Shown in pieces: positions 32,551 through 48,060 of a DNA stretch of 64,000 bases. Every line of letters starts with the position of its first letter. Positions within the stretch are counted from its first letter, which is position 1. This DNA comes from Megalobrama amblycephala (lineage: Eukaryota; Chordata; Actinopteri; Cypriniformes; Xenocyprididae): assembly GCF_018812025.1 (NCBI RefSeq), contig NC_063054.1:11571008-11635007 (forward strand), written 5' to 3'. The notes beneath the pieces are model-generated. The model did no database searches. It was not told where the DNA came from and worked only from the letters and a program-made list of their open reading frames with translations. A program made the translations under genes and the position numbers.

Positions 32551-35500
32551 ATGCATTATTATAAGTCGTTAGTTCTGCGCGTGCTTGCATTGGTTCTGTT
32601 TGTGCTGTCTTTCTCTCGCCAACAGCAAGCTAACGTGTTCAGAGCAGCCAGTCCCAGCACCCACGGGGACCGACTCAAGACCTGGTTGGGCTCCCTGACC
32701 AGCACGATCCTGCCCAACGACGCTGTGGATCCCCAGCACCTAAGCCACGAGCAGCTGGACGACAACCTGAATCGACTAATGGCCCACGATCCAACGCCGA
32801 GCTACAAAGAATGGGCGAAAGTCATCCGAGCCATCGCCCACCACCTCAAGCTCCAGGCGGAGGATGCCCGGAGGAATCAGGCCCAGATTCATCGTCACCA
32901 CGATCAGCGACTCGTCGAGACCCAGGACCAGCGTTGGACAGCGGACGAATCCAAACCCGAGCTACAGGAGGAGCTGCAAAGACTTCAAAAAGCCCTTGCA
33001 GAGCTCCACCTGGAGGTGGAGCGTAATGAACTGACTGAAAAACTCCAACACAGCGAAGCTCCCCTAGCCGAAGCAGAGACTAAGCCGAAAGACAGACACA
33101 CTAAAGCCCTGACCTGTGAAAATCATCTTAAACAGGCCCAGAAAGGAGTTATGGCTCTGAAACAACAAAGAGACTATGTGAATGAACTTGACACTGGTTA
33201 CAGAGTACTGAAAAGTGGCATGGGAGGGGAAACACACATCACAGAGTTTCCCCTAACCAGTCAAGAAGCCCTAATTCCAAATGGGGTTAAAAGTCCACTG
33301 CCCAAAACGTCCAGCGGCCAAGAAACTTTGCCAGCAGCTGTCACATCCAACTGCCAGCACCTGCAACAGGCTCTGAGCCAAAAGCTTTCTGACCCTGCAT
33401 CAGATCAAGGGCTCCCTGCTGCCATGGACCTAAAACGGGGCAGACTGAAAAACCCATACACTTGCTACAGCCAACTGCAAATGGCCCACTTCAGAGCACG
33501 TGGTCAGCCAGCAATGGAGGAAGATTTCATCTTCAACACTCTGTTTCTCCGAGAACTGCACCCTGCGGTGAGTGATCATCTGGCAGCCTTGGCCTGCTCA
33601 CGCAGCATGTCTACTCAGCAGCTGCAAAACATGGTCGATGAAGCTCACTCCAAGCAGAACACTGCTCCTGAAAAGACTGTAGAAAATCAAACCAATTACA
33701 CAGTCTCTGATCACTGCCCAGAAACCTGTCTTTACCTTGTTGAAAGACTGAGAAATGAAGTTGAAAGCCAAAATCAGACTCTCAAGTCACAAAGATGTGA
33801 GCTGAATGTGCAGTCGCACAGTCCAAATGAGGTCCACCTTGAACACACAGCTCCCACGCACCACACCATTGGTCGAGTGAGCCTGGTACCTCCTGTGTGC
33901 GTAGCGCAAATGGACAAGTTTCTCTGTTTCACCCACAAAGACCCGCTAGACTGTTTTGAGCCCTTATTGAACGCCAGACCGCTGAAAATCTGGGCTCAAG
34001 TGTGTGAACTTCTGCCTTCCCAGTCACCCAGACCACCTGAGCCAGACGGTCAGGTCACAGAGGTCGCGGGAAATCTCCCAGCTAACCGCGGGAACCCCGT
34101 CTCAGAGCACAGTTCAAGTTCACTACCCGGCGCATTTCAACTCACCATAGACTGTAACTCCCTCTGCTCCAAGGTCACGACAGACTCACAGCTGAATGAT
34201 GTAATTAAAACAGACATTATTCTCACACTGTGGGCAGACAACTCAGCCTTCAGCCACACGCTGTTAAGTGCTCTCATTGAAGGAACAACGGACCTCCCAT
34301 TTGTCAACATGCAAACACGCTTCCCATTGGACTTTCGTCTGTCAACCATGATGACCGTCAAGGACATCTGCGTTGTGAACTTCAAATGGAACAACCGGCA
34401 TTTAACCCATCACTTCCTGGTCCTTCCAGACCTCCTGATGCACTCTAATGCTCATACGGACAGTGCAAATGAGTTGTTGTGGGCCCCAATGACTGTACAG
34501 CTTCCTGTTGTTCCTGTCAACACTGCCAACCTCCTGTCAGGCCAGACCACCCAAGAGGTCTGCCTCCTGATCCACATACAGGAAACTGTAGTACCACCTT
34601 AAACCAAAGGGGGTGCTGTTTGGCTCCACACACAGGAAACTGTAGTACCACCTTACACCAAAGGGGGTGCTGTTTGGCTCCACACACAGGAAACTGTAGT
34701 ACCACCTTACACCAAAGGGGGTGCTGTTTGGCTCCACACACAGGAAACTGTAGTACCACTTTACACCAAAGGGGGTGCTGTTTGGCTCAACAGGCAATGT
34801 GGTCAAACCCTAAGCCACATGCTGGGCTCCTTCACACTTTCACCTGAAGGCGTGGAACTTGGACTCACTCTAAAAGCCACACTGCTAACTGAAGTGTCAC
34901 CCTACGTAGTTCACAGTTGGCTCAACGAATGCATGGTCGCAGACATCAGCATTCCCAAAGCCTACCATCTAGAATGGATAGTGGACCACGGCCCCTATGA
35001 CTTTAAACTCAGGTTAACAGTCATTAACTTAATACCAGCTGCCATGGTCCCAGAAGGAAGCTTAAGCAACACAAGTTTCACGGCATCCTTCAAGAGCATC
35101 TCCATCACTCCCATCAAACTGGTACCTACCAAACAGGTGCGCAGAATGGAGCTGATGGAGGACCAACACCTCGCTGTACCCACAGTCGCTAACCAGCCTG
35201 CCTGTGAAACTCAAAAAGGCACTACACCTCTGACAGCCAACCTGACAGTTAACACTTCAACAGAGGAGCCATTCCCCAGGTCGGAGTCTAAAGGCCAACA
35301 GATTCAGAAAGATGCAAATGTCCCAAAGAATGATGCAGACTGTCAAAAACTTCAACAGTTCCTGAACGAATCCAGAGTGTCATTTGCCAAAGACTCTTTA
35401 GACTGTGGCCTCACTAACTTTCATACAATGGGTGTTTCCACACACCCAAACACTCCTCCCACCTTCATCAGGCAGTACGAAGGTCACATCGCCCCACATG

Positions 35501-35607
35501 AACCAGTGCAGGAGTTTGTTCATTCAACAGAAGGTGTTATCTGCCCATGCAACAGCACCTATTCAGTCCCTACCTGGTCCATTGTCAAGCCAGACAACAA
35601 GTGGTGA
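32551..35607 (+). pseudogene. Gag-like and protease-region polyprotein of element E
   Basis: Uses the first ATG at 32551 (the upstream open part has no ATG). It starts with a hydrophobic stretch (residues about 5-23), then a charged, Glu/Gln/Leu-rich coiled-coil-like region (about 90-240) and a capsid-like region (about 310-390). A protease-like region follows, in which the active-site DTG is not recognisable. The frame stops at 34600-34602 within the first unit of a 54-bp repeat (TAA where other units read TAC). It then runs on open to a TGA at 35605-35607, in the block where the RT N-terminal region begins (KPDNKW...DFRKLNQ). Apart from that stop the frame is open for 3 kb. Confidence 0.6.
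34577..34790 (+). repeat. 54-bp minisatellite, four units
   Basis: The unit contains 'ccaaagggggtgctgtttgg' then 'cacaggaaactgtagtacca'. Four units, 54 bp each (18 codons), keep the reading frame. Confidence 0.9.
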
Positions 35608-36600
35608 CCCACCAGCGACTTCAGGAAGCTGAACCAGCAAGTGCCACTGCCACAACGTGCCAGAAAGCACAAGTCTGCACAGAGCAGAGATTCAGCTGCC
35701 TGCCAAAACGGCTATAACAGCACACCAGCATTGACACTTGAGATAATGGTACCCCAACAACAGCAACCAACCTGTCACAGGTACCTCAAAGAGAATGCGT
35801 GCCAAGGAATGCCCACGGCCTACGGTGATGGACGTTTCTACATCCATAAGGGCATCCCACAGGCAAATGCAGGGGTACGATGGTTAAGAAACCAACCCTG
35901 CCAACCACAGAACAGCAGGTGGGGTCCCCAGTCATGTCAGTATGGTGAAGCAGCAGCTACCCTCAAAACCCTTCACATCTCCTCAGCTCATAACATCAGA
36001 GAACGCATGTGCACAGACTCACACTTTGCCAGACCTTGTTTCACATGCCATCTTCCGAGCTGGAAACAGACTGGTTCCAAAACTAAACACAACATGCCGG
36101 TGAAACATCAACACATGTTCCAGACAAGTGATCACCTCACCCAAGCACACGACCTGATCGTTTACCGGGAAAAGGTGAAAAGATGCTTAAAGCAACCAGG
36201 GCGTGACAAAGGCGTGAACGACCAAACTAATGCCCTTGCCAAGACTGGCACCCTGCATAACAAACTATGGTCACACCCACCCCAGTCACCCACCCTTAGT
36301 GTGGCAACAACTACCCGCAGCCAGCGGACTGTTCCCGCAACATTTCCCGCCTTACTGCCACTGCCACTGACAACCAAACTTGCCAACACTTCCATGCGAA
36401 ATGCTTTGCACCACCACTCATACCCCTCCAACCTCCCGTTCACGGCATCTGGTCCCATGACGGCCCCTGGCCACAAACAACTACATGAGACCAACCACAT
36501 GCTGCGTGTGGGAGTGAACTTTCTAAAATATGTCCCTGATGCCCTCACAGCGCCAAAGCTTATACTGCCACAGGGCCAAAAGGGGGTGAACGGATATACA
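35608..36600 (+). pseudogene. Scrambled pol region of element E
   Basis: One plus frame is open (35641-36657), but its product is Gln/His/Thr/Pro-rich with no RT, RNase H or integrase catalytic motif. It probably reads decayed pol out of frame. Confidence 0.4.
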
Positions 36601-36602
36601 CC

Positions 36603-36960
36603 CACAGCACACCATGTGCCAAACACCATGGCACCAGAACTGTTTATGAGACTTTGAAACAAGTGGTGTACTGGCCCAGCATGCAGAAAGATGTGGCAGA
36701 GTATGTCAGAGAATGTCAGGTTTGCTGTCAAGTCCAAACTGCAAACGCAAGTCACAGAGCTCCACTGCAAAACCGAGGAGTCACGTTTCCACGGTCAGTC
36801 GACCAGAAAGACTGGACTGTAAAACCTCCTCTGATGCTCATGGCCATCACAGACACCATACAGGAGTCAACTCAGGTGTTCCCCACAGAACTACTGATGG
36901 CACGGCAGGTGCCACTGCCGCTGCACCTGTACCAACCAGGAGGCTCGGGTCTCATCCCAG
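36603..36960 (+). pseudogene. Integrase N-terminal zinc region of element E
   Basis: Contains a His-His stretch at about 36620 followed by VVYWPSMQKDVAEYVRECQVC, the H2C2 zinc-binding block of gypsy/retroviral integrases. The DDE core that should follow is missing or unrecognisable. Confidence 0.6.
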
Positions 36961-37019
36961 CCTTCCCCACTCATCAGCATCGCAACAAGCTCCGCCTACA
37001 GCTGAGAGAACCACTCGCA

Positions 37020-38294
37020 ACACAGAGCCAAACCCTGCAAATCACCTGCAAATCCCGGAAAGGTATTGTGATGGTTCTCTGTAATCACAGCTTCCTGCTG
37101 ATCCAAACGGCGAACTCAATGAAGCAACTGTTTACAGCCTTCCCAAATGACTTTGCCCAAAAGCAGCTGGTCATAGCTCTGATGACAGACCTGCTGCGAG
37201 AAGTTAGCTTCTCTATGGACAGAGTGGCTATGAATAGGATCCCTCAGTATCCTACACAAAGTGTGCTGGACTTTGCTACTGGCAGACCCACCAAGACTGT
37301 TCCAGCCCACCTCACTGACTCCCTGGATGCTGCCATCCTACTGCACGTCGACCCTGAGCAGAATGAGTTGGCTGTCCTTCTCAATCTACCCAGCGGTGAA
37401 CGAGATAACATCTCCAGACCCAAAGACAAGGTCAATATCAGGTGGTGGCAATGTAACACCCATGCCAAGAAACAAACCTCAGATGTGGTAGCCCACCACA
37501 ACAGCAACCCACGGCAGTGCCTGGCTCCCCACTTTAGCAGGTGTAGTTTCACCAAAGACTTTCAGTACTTCTGCCCAAACCAGCTCTTCCTCAGAAACCA
37601 CACTGAAGGAATGGGCCGGTTGCAGCCCATGACCAGCGACACACGCTGCCCGGCCAAACCTCACACCCCAGTCATCGGAACACAAGCCGAGATGGTGGGT
37701 GATCAACTGCTCATCCACACCCCCACTCATGCTGCCACCCTAACCTACAATCAGCACAGCACCGCCACTCGTGTCAACCTGCCCAATCCAAGTAAGTGGA
37801 TCTAGGTACCCCTGGGTTCCATCCTTCATCGCAGCCATCTGGCAGTGTACTGTCTCTCAAGCAAAGAAGACCAGTCAGAACTGGAAATCCCATCCTCCTC
37901 CAGGAATCACCATAACGCCTTAGATCCAGGACTGGAACTGAGGATTGACAAAAGGGGGTCCCAGCTAAGTGACAGTACTCCCATCGATGCAACCCTCCAA
38001 GCACTCTCACGACTGCCTGTCCTGACCAGCTCACCTAGAGCCCGAGCTTGGACTGCTGCCAGCACAGTCCGTTGCCTCCCCATGGCAATCAAGTACGCAC
38101 TCGCCCTGGGCCTGGCCTTCATCCTATCCAAAGCGACCAAAGGGATGCAAGAGTCCACAGACAAGTGCCCATCCGCCCTTCCTCAAGGACCAGTAGGAAC
38201 CACCTGCTGTGTGACCATCCGGATCCATGTGCCATCAAACTTGGTTAGCGTCCAACGAAGTCCGCACAGGAACTTCGTTGGCCGAAAGGGGGAC
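37020..38294 (+). pseudogene. Env-like region of element E
   Basis: In the same frame as the integrase block, open except for a TAG at 37803-37805 and running into the 3' LTR. The product is Cys-containing with several N-X-S/T-like sites and a hydrophobic, potentially membrane-spanning stretch near 38080-38150, close to the end. Position after pol and before the 3' LTR, plus the general look, suggest the surface glycoprotein of a fish retrovirus-like element. This is an inference. No intact signal peptide or processing site was identified, and the fusion to integrase sequence shows it is not a functional gene. Confidence 0.45.
38284..38294 (+). promoter_or_regulatory. Polypurine tract of element E
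   Basis: GAAAGGGGGAC immediately before the 3' LTR. Confidence 0.65.
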
Positions 38295-39788
38295 TGTAAC
38301 GTCTGGATGGATCCGTTCAGAGTCAATAAACTTTGGAGTTTTCAGAACGCTTTTAACCTGGTGAACTTTGTTTATAAATCACTAAATCGGCGCCGGACGG
38401 CTGTGACTTTCGGCAGGTTTGTGGGCCTGCGATGGTAAACAGACACATTCCAACACCCCACACACACAGGGACACATATAGAAACACACAATCATACATT
38501 TTTGACTGTAAAATACAACTATGCTGAAATACATGTATTTCATGTATGTATTTCAGCATGTATTTTAGGGCCTATGCATGTTTCCTAGTGTTTAAATGAG
38601 TGTATTTGTGCTAGTGTGCATTTTAACGATATAATTTTGTCTGTAAACCATAACTCCTTTTCTATGCCTTTCTGACCTATCGAGTTTGATCTCGTTTTAA
38701 AGCTCCGGACTCGAGCTATTCATTGAGATATTTCACATAGTGGACAAATGCATTTTTCTATGTGTTTAATGATCCTGTGAAGAACGTACTCCATCTCGAA
38801 ATCCGATCGGATAATCATCAAGTATGCAAATTCAGCTAGGAGACCAAACAAAGCAACTTTGCCCGCCAAATAGTGCTGCGCATCTATTGGTCGCTACAAT
38901 TCAGGAGGTGTGTTAGCTTGGGTTCCATAAAACAACGACACACACCTTCACCTCCTCTCTTCGCGCTCTCTTCTTCTTCTCCTTTGTCTCCCGACTGACT
39001 CACGAGCACCTCGTGCACGGACGCCTCAGGTGACCGCGCTTCCCAACCACGCGCGCAGTTCGGGAGGACCACTTCCTTAGACTCTCTCTCTCTTCGGCTA
39101 AGTTACTTAAGCTTAAACCTCTTTTGAAAACCCCGCCGGAGAAACCCTCTCTGAAAGGACCAACCCAGCCAGGCGCATTGAAACTGCTACACACGGACTT
39201 GAACCAATAAGCAAGTATTATCATTTATCTGAATTTGTCTAAACTGATTTCTGTGCTGGCTCTCTCTCAAAAAGGTTTAACAAAGAATTTGCCATCCTTT
39301 GATCATCTTTCTTTCCATGTCTTTTCTTCATTCTCACTCTTGTGTATATATATGTGTATACCTTCTGTATATATTTTAGACGTATAATCTCAGTCATAGT
39401 TGCATATATTAAACACTTTACTTCATGCTCGATTGTTCTGTTCGTTCTTTCAACTGAAGACCAAGTCACTTTAACGTTTTTCGATCGCTTTTTGCTTTGA
39501 GGCTATAATAGCAAGTTATTTTCATGGCCAGAAAATAACTCTGTTTATAATATTCTGTGAGGGACTTAGTTTGCTGGACAAACGAACAGTTTCTCTAGAT
39601 AATTATTAAACCAGAACTAATCATATATGTAATTGATTATAATTCGTTGTAATTGATTCACAATATATGTTTAATTCCCCGTTGGGTTGATATATGAATC
39701 ATAATTTATTCATAACCTTATGAATTATTATATTCATATTTCATCCATAAATGGATTAATAACTGTACGAACCGCTACATTCGTTACA
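38295..39788 (+). repeat. 3' LTR of element E
   Basis: 1494 bp, matching the 5' LTR. Shorter because of an 86-bp net loss near 38440-38480 (a segment after 'gatggtaaacag' and part of the CA repeat). Confidence 0.85.
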
Positions 39789-39792
39789 TGCG

Positions 39793-41242
39793 TCTGCAGT
39801 AATCATTTATGCACTGTCTATTTTTGCTTTGGTGCACCACGTTGAATTAAAGGGCGTGAACTGCATTGTTTTATTGTTTTATAATGTTTACTGGGGTGCA
39901 CTTATAATGTTAGTATGCTTTTTACATACAAAATTGTCATAACTTATAAATAAAAGGCATGTTTCCTACCCTGATTTTAGCCCTCTGGTATGAACGCTCT
40001 GTTTTAAGGGGCGTGTCTGCTGTGAGACTTCAGTGTAAACGCCCACTGCTGTGATTGGCTAACATCTTTCCATTTGAAATAGCCAAGTATTACTCTCTCT
40101 TTTAGCACGTTTTTACTGTTACAGCTCTCAAAGTTAACTAATCATGAAAAGTGTTGCATTACATTTAGATCTATGGCATTATATTTAGATCGTGGCATGA
40201 AAGGTTGCAGAGATGAATACTGTATTCGATCACAGACATGTGCATGAAAGCAGTGATCTCATCATTGTAACTCAATTTCTGTACACTAACGAATGCTTTC
40301 ATCTTCACTAACAGTGCAAACGCGATATAACTAAAAGATTCATTGAATAAAACGGGAGTTTTGCGTGTCAGTCACTGATAAACTCGTGCTGTTTGATTGA
40401 CGGCTTCAGCACGCGCTGCTCCAACGATTGCAAAGGGAGCTTTCTTTAATCACCATTAAATAACAGATTATTTTCATCCTTTTAAGAGAAACAACGCAAG
40501 TTGACATTTAGTCACAGGTTTGATTTACTGACACATAGACAAAGAACATCTAACGGTCCATGAATCAGTACATATCAGATCAGGCATTAGAATTAACACA
40601 GTTACTTACATGTTGTTGCATTACTGTCAAGTCCAGGCACTGCACAATATTTTGTATCCTCAATGGCATGTTTATTGCTTGGTAGCTCGAACCGGTTTAG
40701 CACCACATAGGCCTATGTTACTTAGGCTACCTATTCTATTTTATGTCATGCGCAAATCAGTGGGCGGGGCTAAACAGGCAGGGATGAAGTAGGCGTTGAT
40801 CTTCTTCTACGGAGGCGTGCTTGCTGCCCTTTGACATCATAGATCCCCACTTTGTAAATCCTGTCGTTTGCTGGGTCTGGTGTCAATTAAAGCTTTTATT
40901 GGACTAACAAGGAAGTTTTCAGCTCTAAACTTTACAGGATATTCTTAAAGTATGATGACCTCTTATATGTCAAAAGCTCAAGGAAAATTTGATTTCTCAG
41001 TTCATCACATCACCCCTTTAAAACTATAGCGCATTGTTCGCATTAAAATAAACTATGTCAAATGTATTGACGTGGAAAAATAGTAATTTGACCATAGATT
41101 GATATAATTTGGCTTTTTTGCCTCGGAAGCAAGGAAAATGACACTTAGGTGAACAAGGAGATATAATGGACAGCACTTCTCTCTTCGTGAAGGTGAAAAA
41201 TAAAGTTCTTTATGACCTGAGGGATTTCTTGTAAAAAGATTT
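39793..41242. other. Non-coding body of the hAT-type host element
   Basis: No transposase or other coding signal. The right part (41145-41242) is the paralogue of 4774-4900 used as the empty-site comparison. Confidence 0.5.
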
Positions 41243-42202
41243 GGTAACACTTTATAATAACTGTACACTTTGAAGCATTAGTTAAGCATTAGTTAATAGT
41301 TATTTCATCACTTATAAATCATTAATAGACATTAGTAAGTAGTTTATAAATACAGCTATAATTGCTTTATTCTTGATTTATAAGCATATCTATAATGTGT
41401 TTAATAATTGTATTTTCATATTTTATTAATAATCAATTCATCATTTCTAAATTAAGCATTACATTATTTACAAACCAGTTATTTAGGAGTTGTCAGTAGT
41501 TCATTTAGTGTAAGTAAATGATTAATAAACTATTTAAACATTCATTTATACATCTTATTATTTAGACACATAGTAATAGTTACTTAGTGTGTTAGTAAAT
41601 GTTTTATTAACACATATTCCTACTGCAATTCATGATTAATTCAGGTAGTTATAAAACATTTAGAAGTAGTCAGTTAACTATTTTTGTGAGCTCATCTAAA
41701 GTGAGGACTATTTATGCTTTGTAAAGCTTTTATAAATGAGATTTAAAGGTTCAGTGATCTTCTGCACTGCTGTTCTCTAATGTTTTAAAGTTAGTACCGA
41801 GGTAGTTTTGACACTAGGAATATGTTAATAAAGCATTTATTAACACACTGAGTAACTAATACTATATGTCTAAATAATAAGTTGCATAAATGTACATTTA
41901 AATATTTTATTAATCATTTACTTACACTTCCTAAATGATCTTATTAACCACTGACAACTCCTAAATTACTGGTTTGTGAATAATGTAATACATAATTTAG
42001 AAATGATAAATTGATCATTAATAAAGTATGAAAATACAATTATTAAAATCATTATAGATATGCTTATAAATCAAGAACAAAGCATTTATAGCTGTATTTA
42101 TAAATGCATACTAATGTCTATTAATGTTTTATAAATGATGAATTAACTATTTACTAATGCTTAACTAATGCTTCATAGCGTGAGTTATTCTAAAGTGTTA
42201 CC
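41243..42202. mobile_element. 960-bp foldback MITE
   Basis: Near-perfect inverted repeat over most of its length, starting GGTAACACTTTATAATAAC and ending with the inverse (GTTATTCTAAAGTGTTACC). Flanked by GATTT at 41238-41242 and 42203-42207. The paralogous site at about 4880-4890 has the flanks joined without it. Confidence 0.88.
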
Positions 42203-42366
42203 GATTTAGAAAGAAAGAAAAGAGGAGAGTAGTCTGTTTTTGTCTATTTTAAGTTTAATTTTAAATGTTTGTGATTTTAACATAAAGCTTATGTTTAAAT
42301 GTTTTGCGAAATATACTATTTCTAATCGTTTAAAAAAAAAATGATTTCTGGAAATCATCTCGCGAC

Positions 42367-42726
42367 TGTCACGGTGCACACAAGAACAAGATGGTAAGAT
42401 CCAAGTGCAGCGATGTTTATTACAGGAGACTCCAAGCATGTAATCCAGAACACAGGCAAAGGTTAAACTCCACAAAAACAGTCCAATACAAAAAGCCAGA
42501 GAAACAAAGTGCACGTAACAAAATACAACAAACCACAACCAAGGACAGAAACAACTGAGACTAAATAGACAGACACTGATAACAAACACAAAACAGCTGA
42601 GTGCAATGAGTGGGATAATGAGTCCAAGAGTGAGTATGGGTATTGTAGTCCAAGGGGTGAAAACAAGAGTCCAAGATGGAGTGCCCTCTAGTGGCTGATA
42701 GGGCACTCTCACTGGTGATCATGACA
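42367..42726 (-). repeat. 3' LTR of element D
   Basis: 360 bp. On the minus strand it starts TGTCATGATC and ends CCGTGACA. Identical by eye to 46012-46371. Confidence 0.92.
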
Positions 42727-45996
<3,270 letters not shown>

Positions 45997-46000
45997 AGCG

Positions 46001-46010
46001 GTGGTTTGTT
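46001..46010 (-). promoter_or_regulatory. Self-priming site of D
   Basis: On the minus strand, AACAAACCAC one nt after the 5' LTR. Exact complement of GTGGTTTGTT at 46181-46172 in the LTR, about 31 nt downstream of the TATA-like TATTTAG at 46212-46206. Confidence 0.7.
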
Positions 46011-46011
46011 C

Positions 46012-46371
46012 TGTCACGGTGCACACAAGAACAAGATGGTAAGATCCAAGTGCAGCGATGTTTATTACAGGAGACTCCAAGCATGTAATCCAGAACACAG
46101 GCAAAGGTTAAACTCCACAAAAACAGTCCAATACAAAAAGCCAGAGAAACAAAGTGCACGTAACAAAATACAACAAACCACAACCAAGGACAGAAACAAC
46201 TGAGACTAAATAGACAGACACTGATAACAAACACAAAACAGCTGAGTGCAATGAGTGGGATAATGAGTCCAAGAGTGAGTATGGGTATTGTAGTCCAAGG
46301 GGTGAAAACAAGAGTCCAAGATGGAGTGCCCTCTAGTGGCTGATAGGGCACTCTCACTGGTGATCATGACA
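46012..46371 (-). repeat. 5' LTR of element D
   Basis: 360 bp. On the minus strand it carries TATTTAG (46212-46206), the predicted RNA start near 46181 and AATAAA at about 46066-46061. Confidence 0.92.
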
Positions 46372-46404
46372 GCGACCCCCACTTTGGGAACCACTGGACT
46401 AGAC

Positions 46405-47264
46405 AAACTGTCTCTTCTGCAGGATTGTTTAGTCTCCATTAACAATTGTCTTACTGTATTATGTAGAAGAGTGTTGTGAGAAAAAGATAGAGTGAGCGGG
46501 TTTATTACCTGCATTCAGATTTAGCATTTTCCTTCTGGTCAGTCATATATTCATAATAAAAAAAAAATCTGTTTAAATGTCCAATGATCATCTTGTCCTT
46601 TTATCATTTAACAGCGTTAGTCAAAGCATTTGTCAGTTGTGTCTTGTTCCGTTTTCAGTCTTTTCAATATAAAAGTCCTCGCTACTGACTGACACACTCA
46701 TAAAGACAGTCTTTGCCGCCATCTAATGGCACGGAAATGTAACTTCTGTTGCTGTTCACGGTCAGGGACTATTTTTTCTGGCAGAAGGAAGGCTTCTAGA
46801 AAAAGTTTACTTCATGAGGTTGCATTGATACATATTTCTGGCTTTAATATTTGTATTGTGTGGCAACCTGTTTATAAAAGCAATAAGGTACTCGAGGCTA
46901 GTGCTGTATTGTGAATCAGCCTCTTGTACCTTATTGCTTACATAAAGGCAAAAGGAAAATGTTTTTGTTAATGTAATAAACAACACCTTTGATTATTCTG
47001 CAAGGACACCTGTGCGAACTTGAGGCGGATTGACTGGATACATCCATGACAAAAGACTTTGAGACCAGCAGGTTAAGAATAACTGAAAAGCCTCAGAAAA
47101 GCACTGGCATAATTTGATTGCTTGTTTGCGAATGCCACTTGGTTTGATATTTTGAATCTAATGCTGTGAAATTCAGACAAAGTACTTCATGCACACACTG
47201 CAATAGCTATCATTGCTCTCTATTATTTCTTTCCCAAAAAGTCAGATTTGTTATTTTGGCCCAC
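46405..47264. other. Intron sequence right of the hAT composite
   Basis: Non-coding. It includes a small inverted repeat at about 46879-46943 (gcaataaggtac ... gtaccttattgc around a second pair gaggct/agcctc), probably a tiny MITE. Confidence 0.5.
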
Positions 47265-47454
47265 CTGGACTCAAACACGTTTCCCACTAACAAAGATCCA
47301 TTGTAATGATAACGGACAAAGTCTGTGGGCATCACTGTCCGCTTGCACTTCTGCTGTCTGTGAAGCATACGAATTTGAACTTTGTCTTCTTTATTCCACA
47401 AATCCAGCAAAAGCACATCAAACACCAATGTTGCATCTGGTGGGATAACTGAAC
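47265..47454 (-). CDS. fkbp10: FKBP10-type isomerase, domain 2 first exon
   Basis: 190-bp exon encoding the linker and first half of FKBP domain 2 (GSVIPPDATLVFDVLLLDLW, NKEDKVQI, DFVRYHYNGSLLVGNVFES). The acceptor AG is at plus 47455-47456 and the donor GT at plus 47263-47264. Reading joins in frame to 25748-25893. Where FKBP domains normally have DGT.FDSS, this exon reads VGN.FESS, so an aspartate of the ligand pocket becomes glutamate and DGT is lost. Domain 3 keeps both. The exon is otherwise open with good splice borders, so the gene looks expressed-type rather than dead. Upstream exons for the signal peptide and domain 1 were not found in the remaining 16 kb. Confidence 0.85.
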
Positions 47455-47640
47455 CTAGAGAGAAATACCAGTGTTGAGCTAGGTGGAATTTTAGAACATA
47501 GAGAGAGTGTGTAAACTTAATAAAATTGACATGACTACTTCTTTTATGGAAAAAGTTACACCCTACTAACTTCCTACACCAAGGGCCTTAAATTAGAATC
47601 AAGTGCACCAATTAGTAGAATTTAATTGCTCATTGTTAGA
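47455..47640. other. Intron start, nothing recognised
   Basis: Short non-coding stretch upstream of the domain 2 first exon. Confidence 0.5.
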
Positions 47641-48060
47641 ACATAATTAAAGAGGATGGCCACACCTAATATTTACATGGTATCATTATACAAAGATCAA
47701 AAGAGCTGCCTGAGGCCCTCAGAAAGAAGGTTTTGGGGGATTTAAATCTATTTAAAATCCACCATTCCACTGTGCATAGACAGAGAGCAAGATGCCTAAG
47801 GAAGTCTGCAAATTTTCAAAGACATGTTTTGGGTGTGGGTTCCAGACCATTCGCATGTTTCCACCGAAAAGATCATTAAAACTTGAATGGAGCTGGGGGC
47901 AGGGGGCGGAGAATGCTGACACTGTGTAATGATGTTGCATTACATTGCTCTGTATGTCTAAATATAAAACTAGAGACTCGGTGTGACATTGCAAGATTAT
48001 CAACAGTTTCAATATCATTCTTGCAAAGACAAAAGAAAGTCTGAAACCAACAATTTACAT
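47641..48060 (+). pseudogene. Possible Tc1-type transposase N-terminal relic
   Basis: 'gatcaaaagagctgcctgag' followed by '.ccctcagaaagaaggtt' and 'ccattccactgtgca' resemble the start of Tc1/mariner transposase genes of fish (DLPEDLRKK, HSTV). Frames are broken and no DDE part is seen. Confidence 0.35.

Larger units (their letters stand above)
28018..39788 (+). mobile_element. Env-bearing LTR retroelement E, defective
   Basis: LTRs TGTAACG...GTTACA at 28018-29597 and 38295-39788, flanked by the 4-bp duplication TGCG. The internal region has a 2.9-kb leader, a long gag-like frame with protease and RT-edge sequence, badly scrambled pol, an integrase zinc region and an env-like frame. Reverse transcriptase core, RNase H and integrase catalytic core were not found, so pol is largely deleted. 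It is an old endogenous copy of a retrovirus-like element and is not autonomous. Confidence 0.75.

Noticed and set aside
42206..42712. 168-codon hydrophobic minus-strand frame (and its twin at 45950-46357)
   Set aside because: It is the LTR of element D read through. The twin exists only because the LTR is repeated.
47210..47428. Reading the fkbp10 exon as a 72-codon stand-alone gene
   Set aside because: The FKBP part ends exactly at a GT donor (47263-47264). The extra codons read into the intron.
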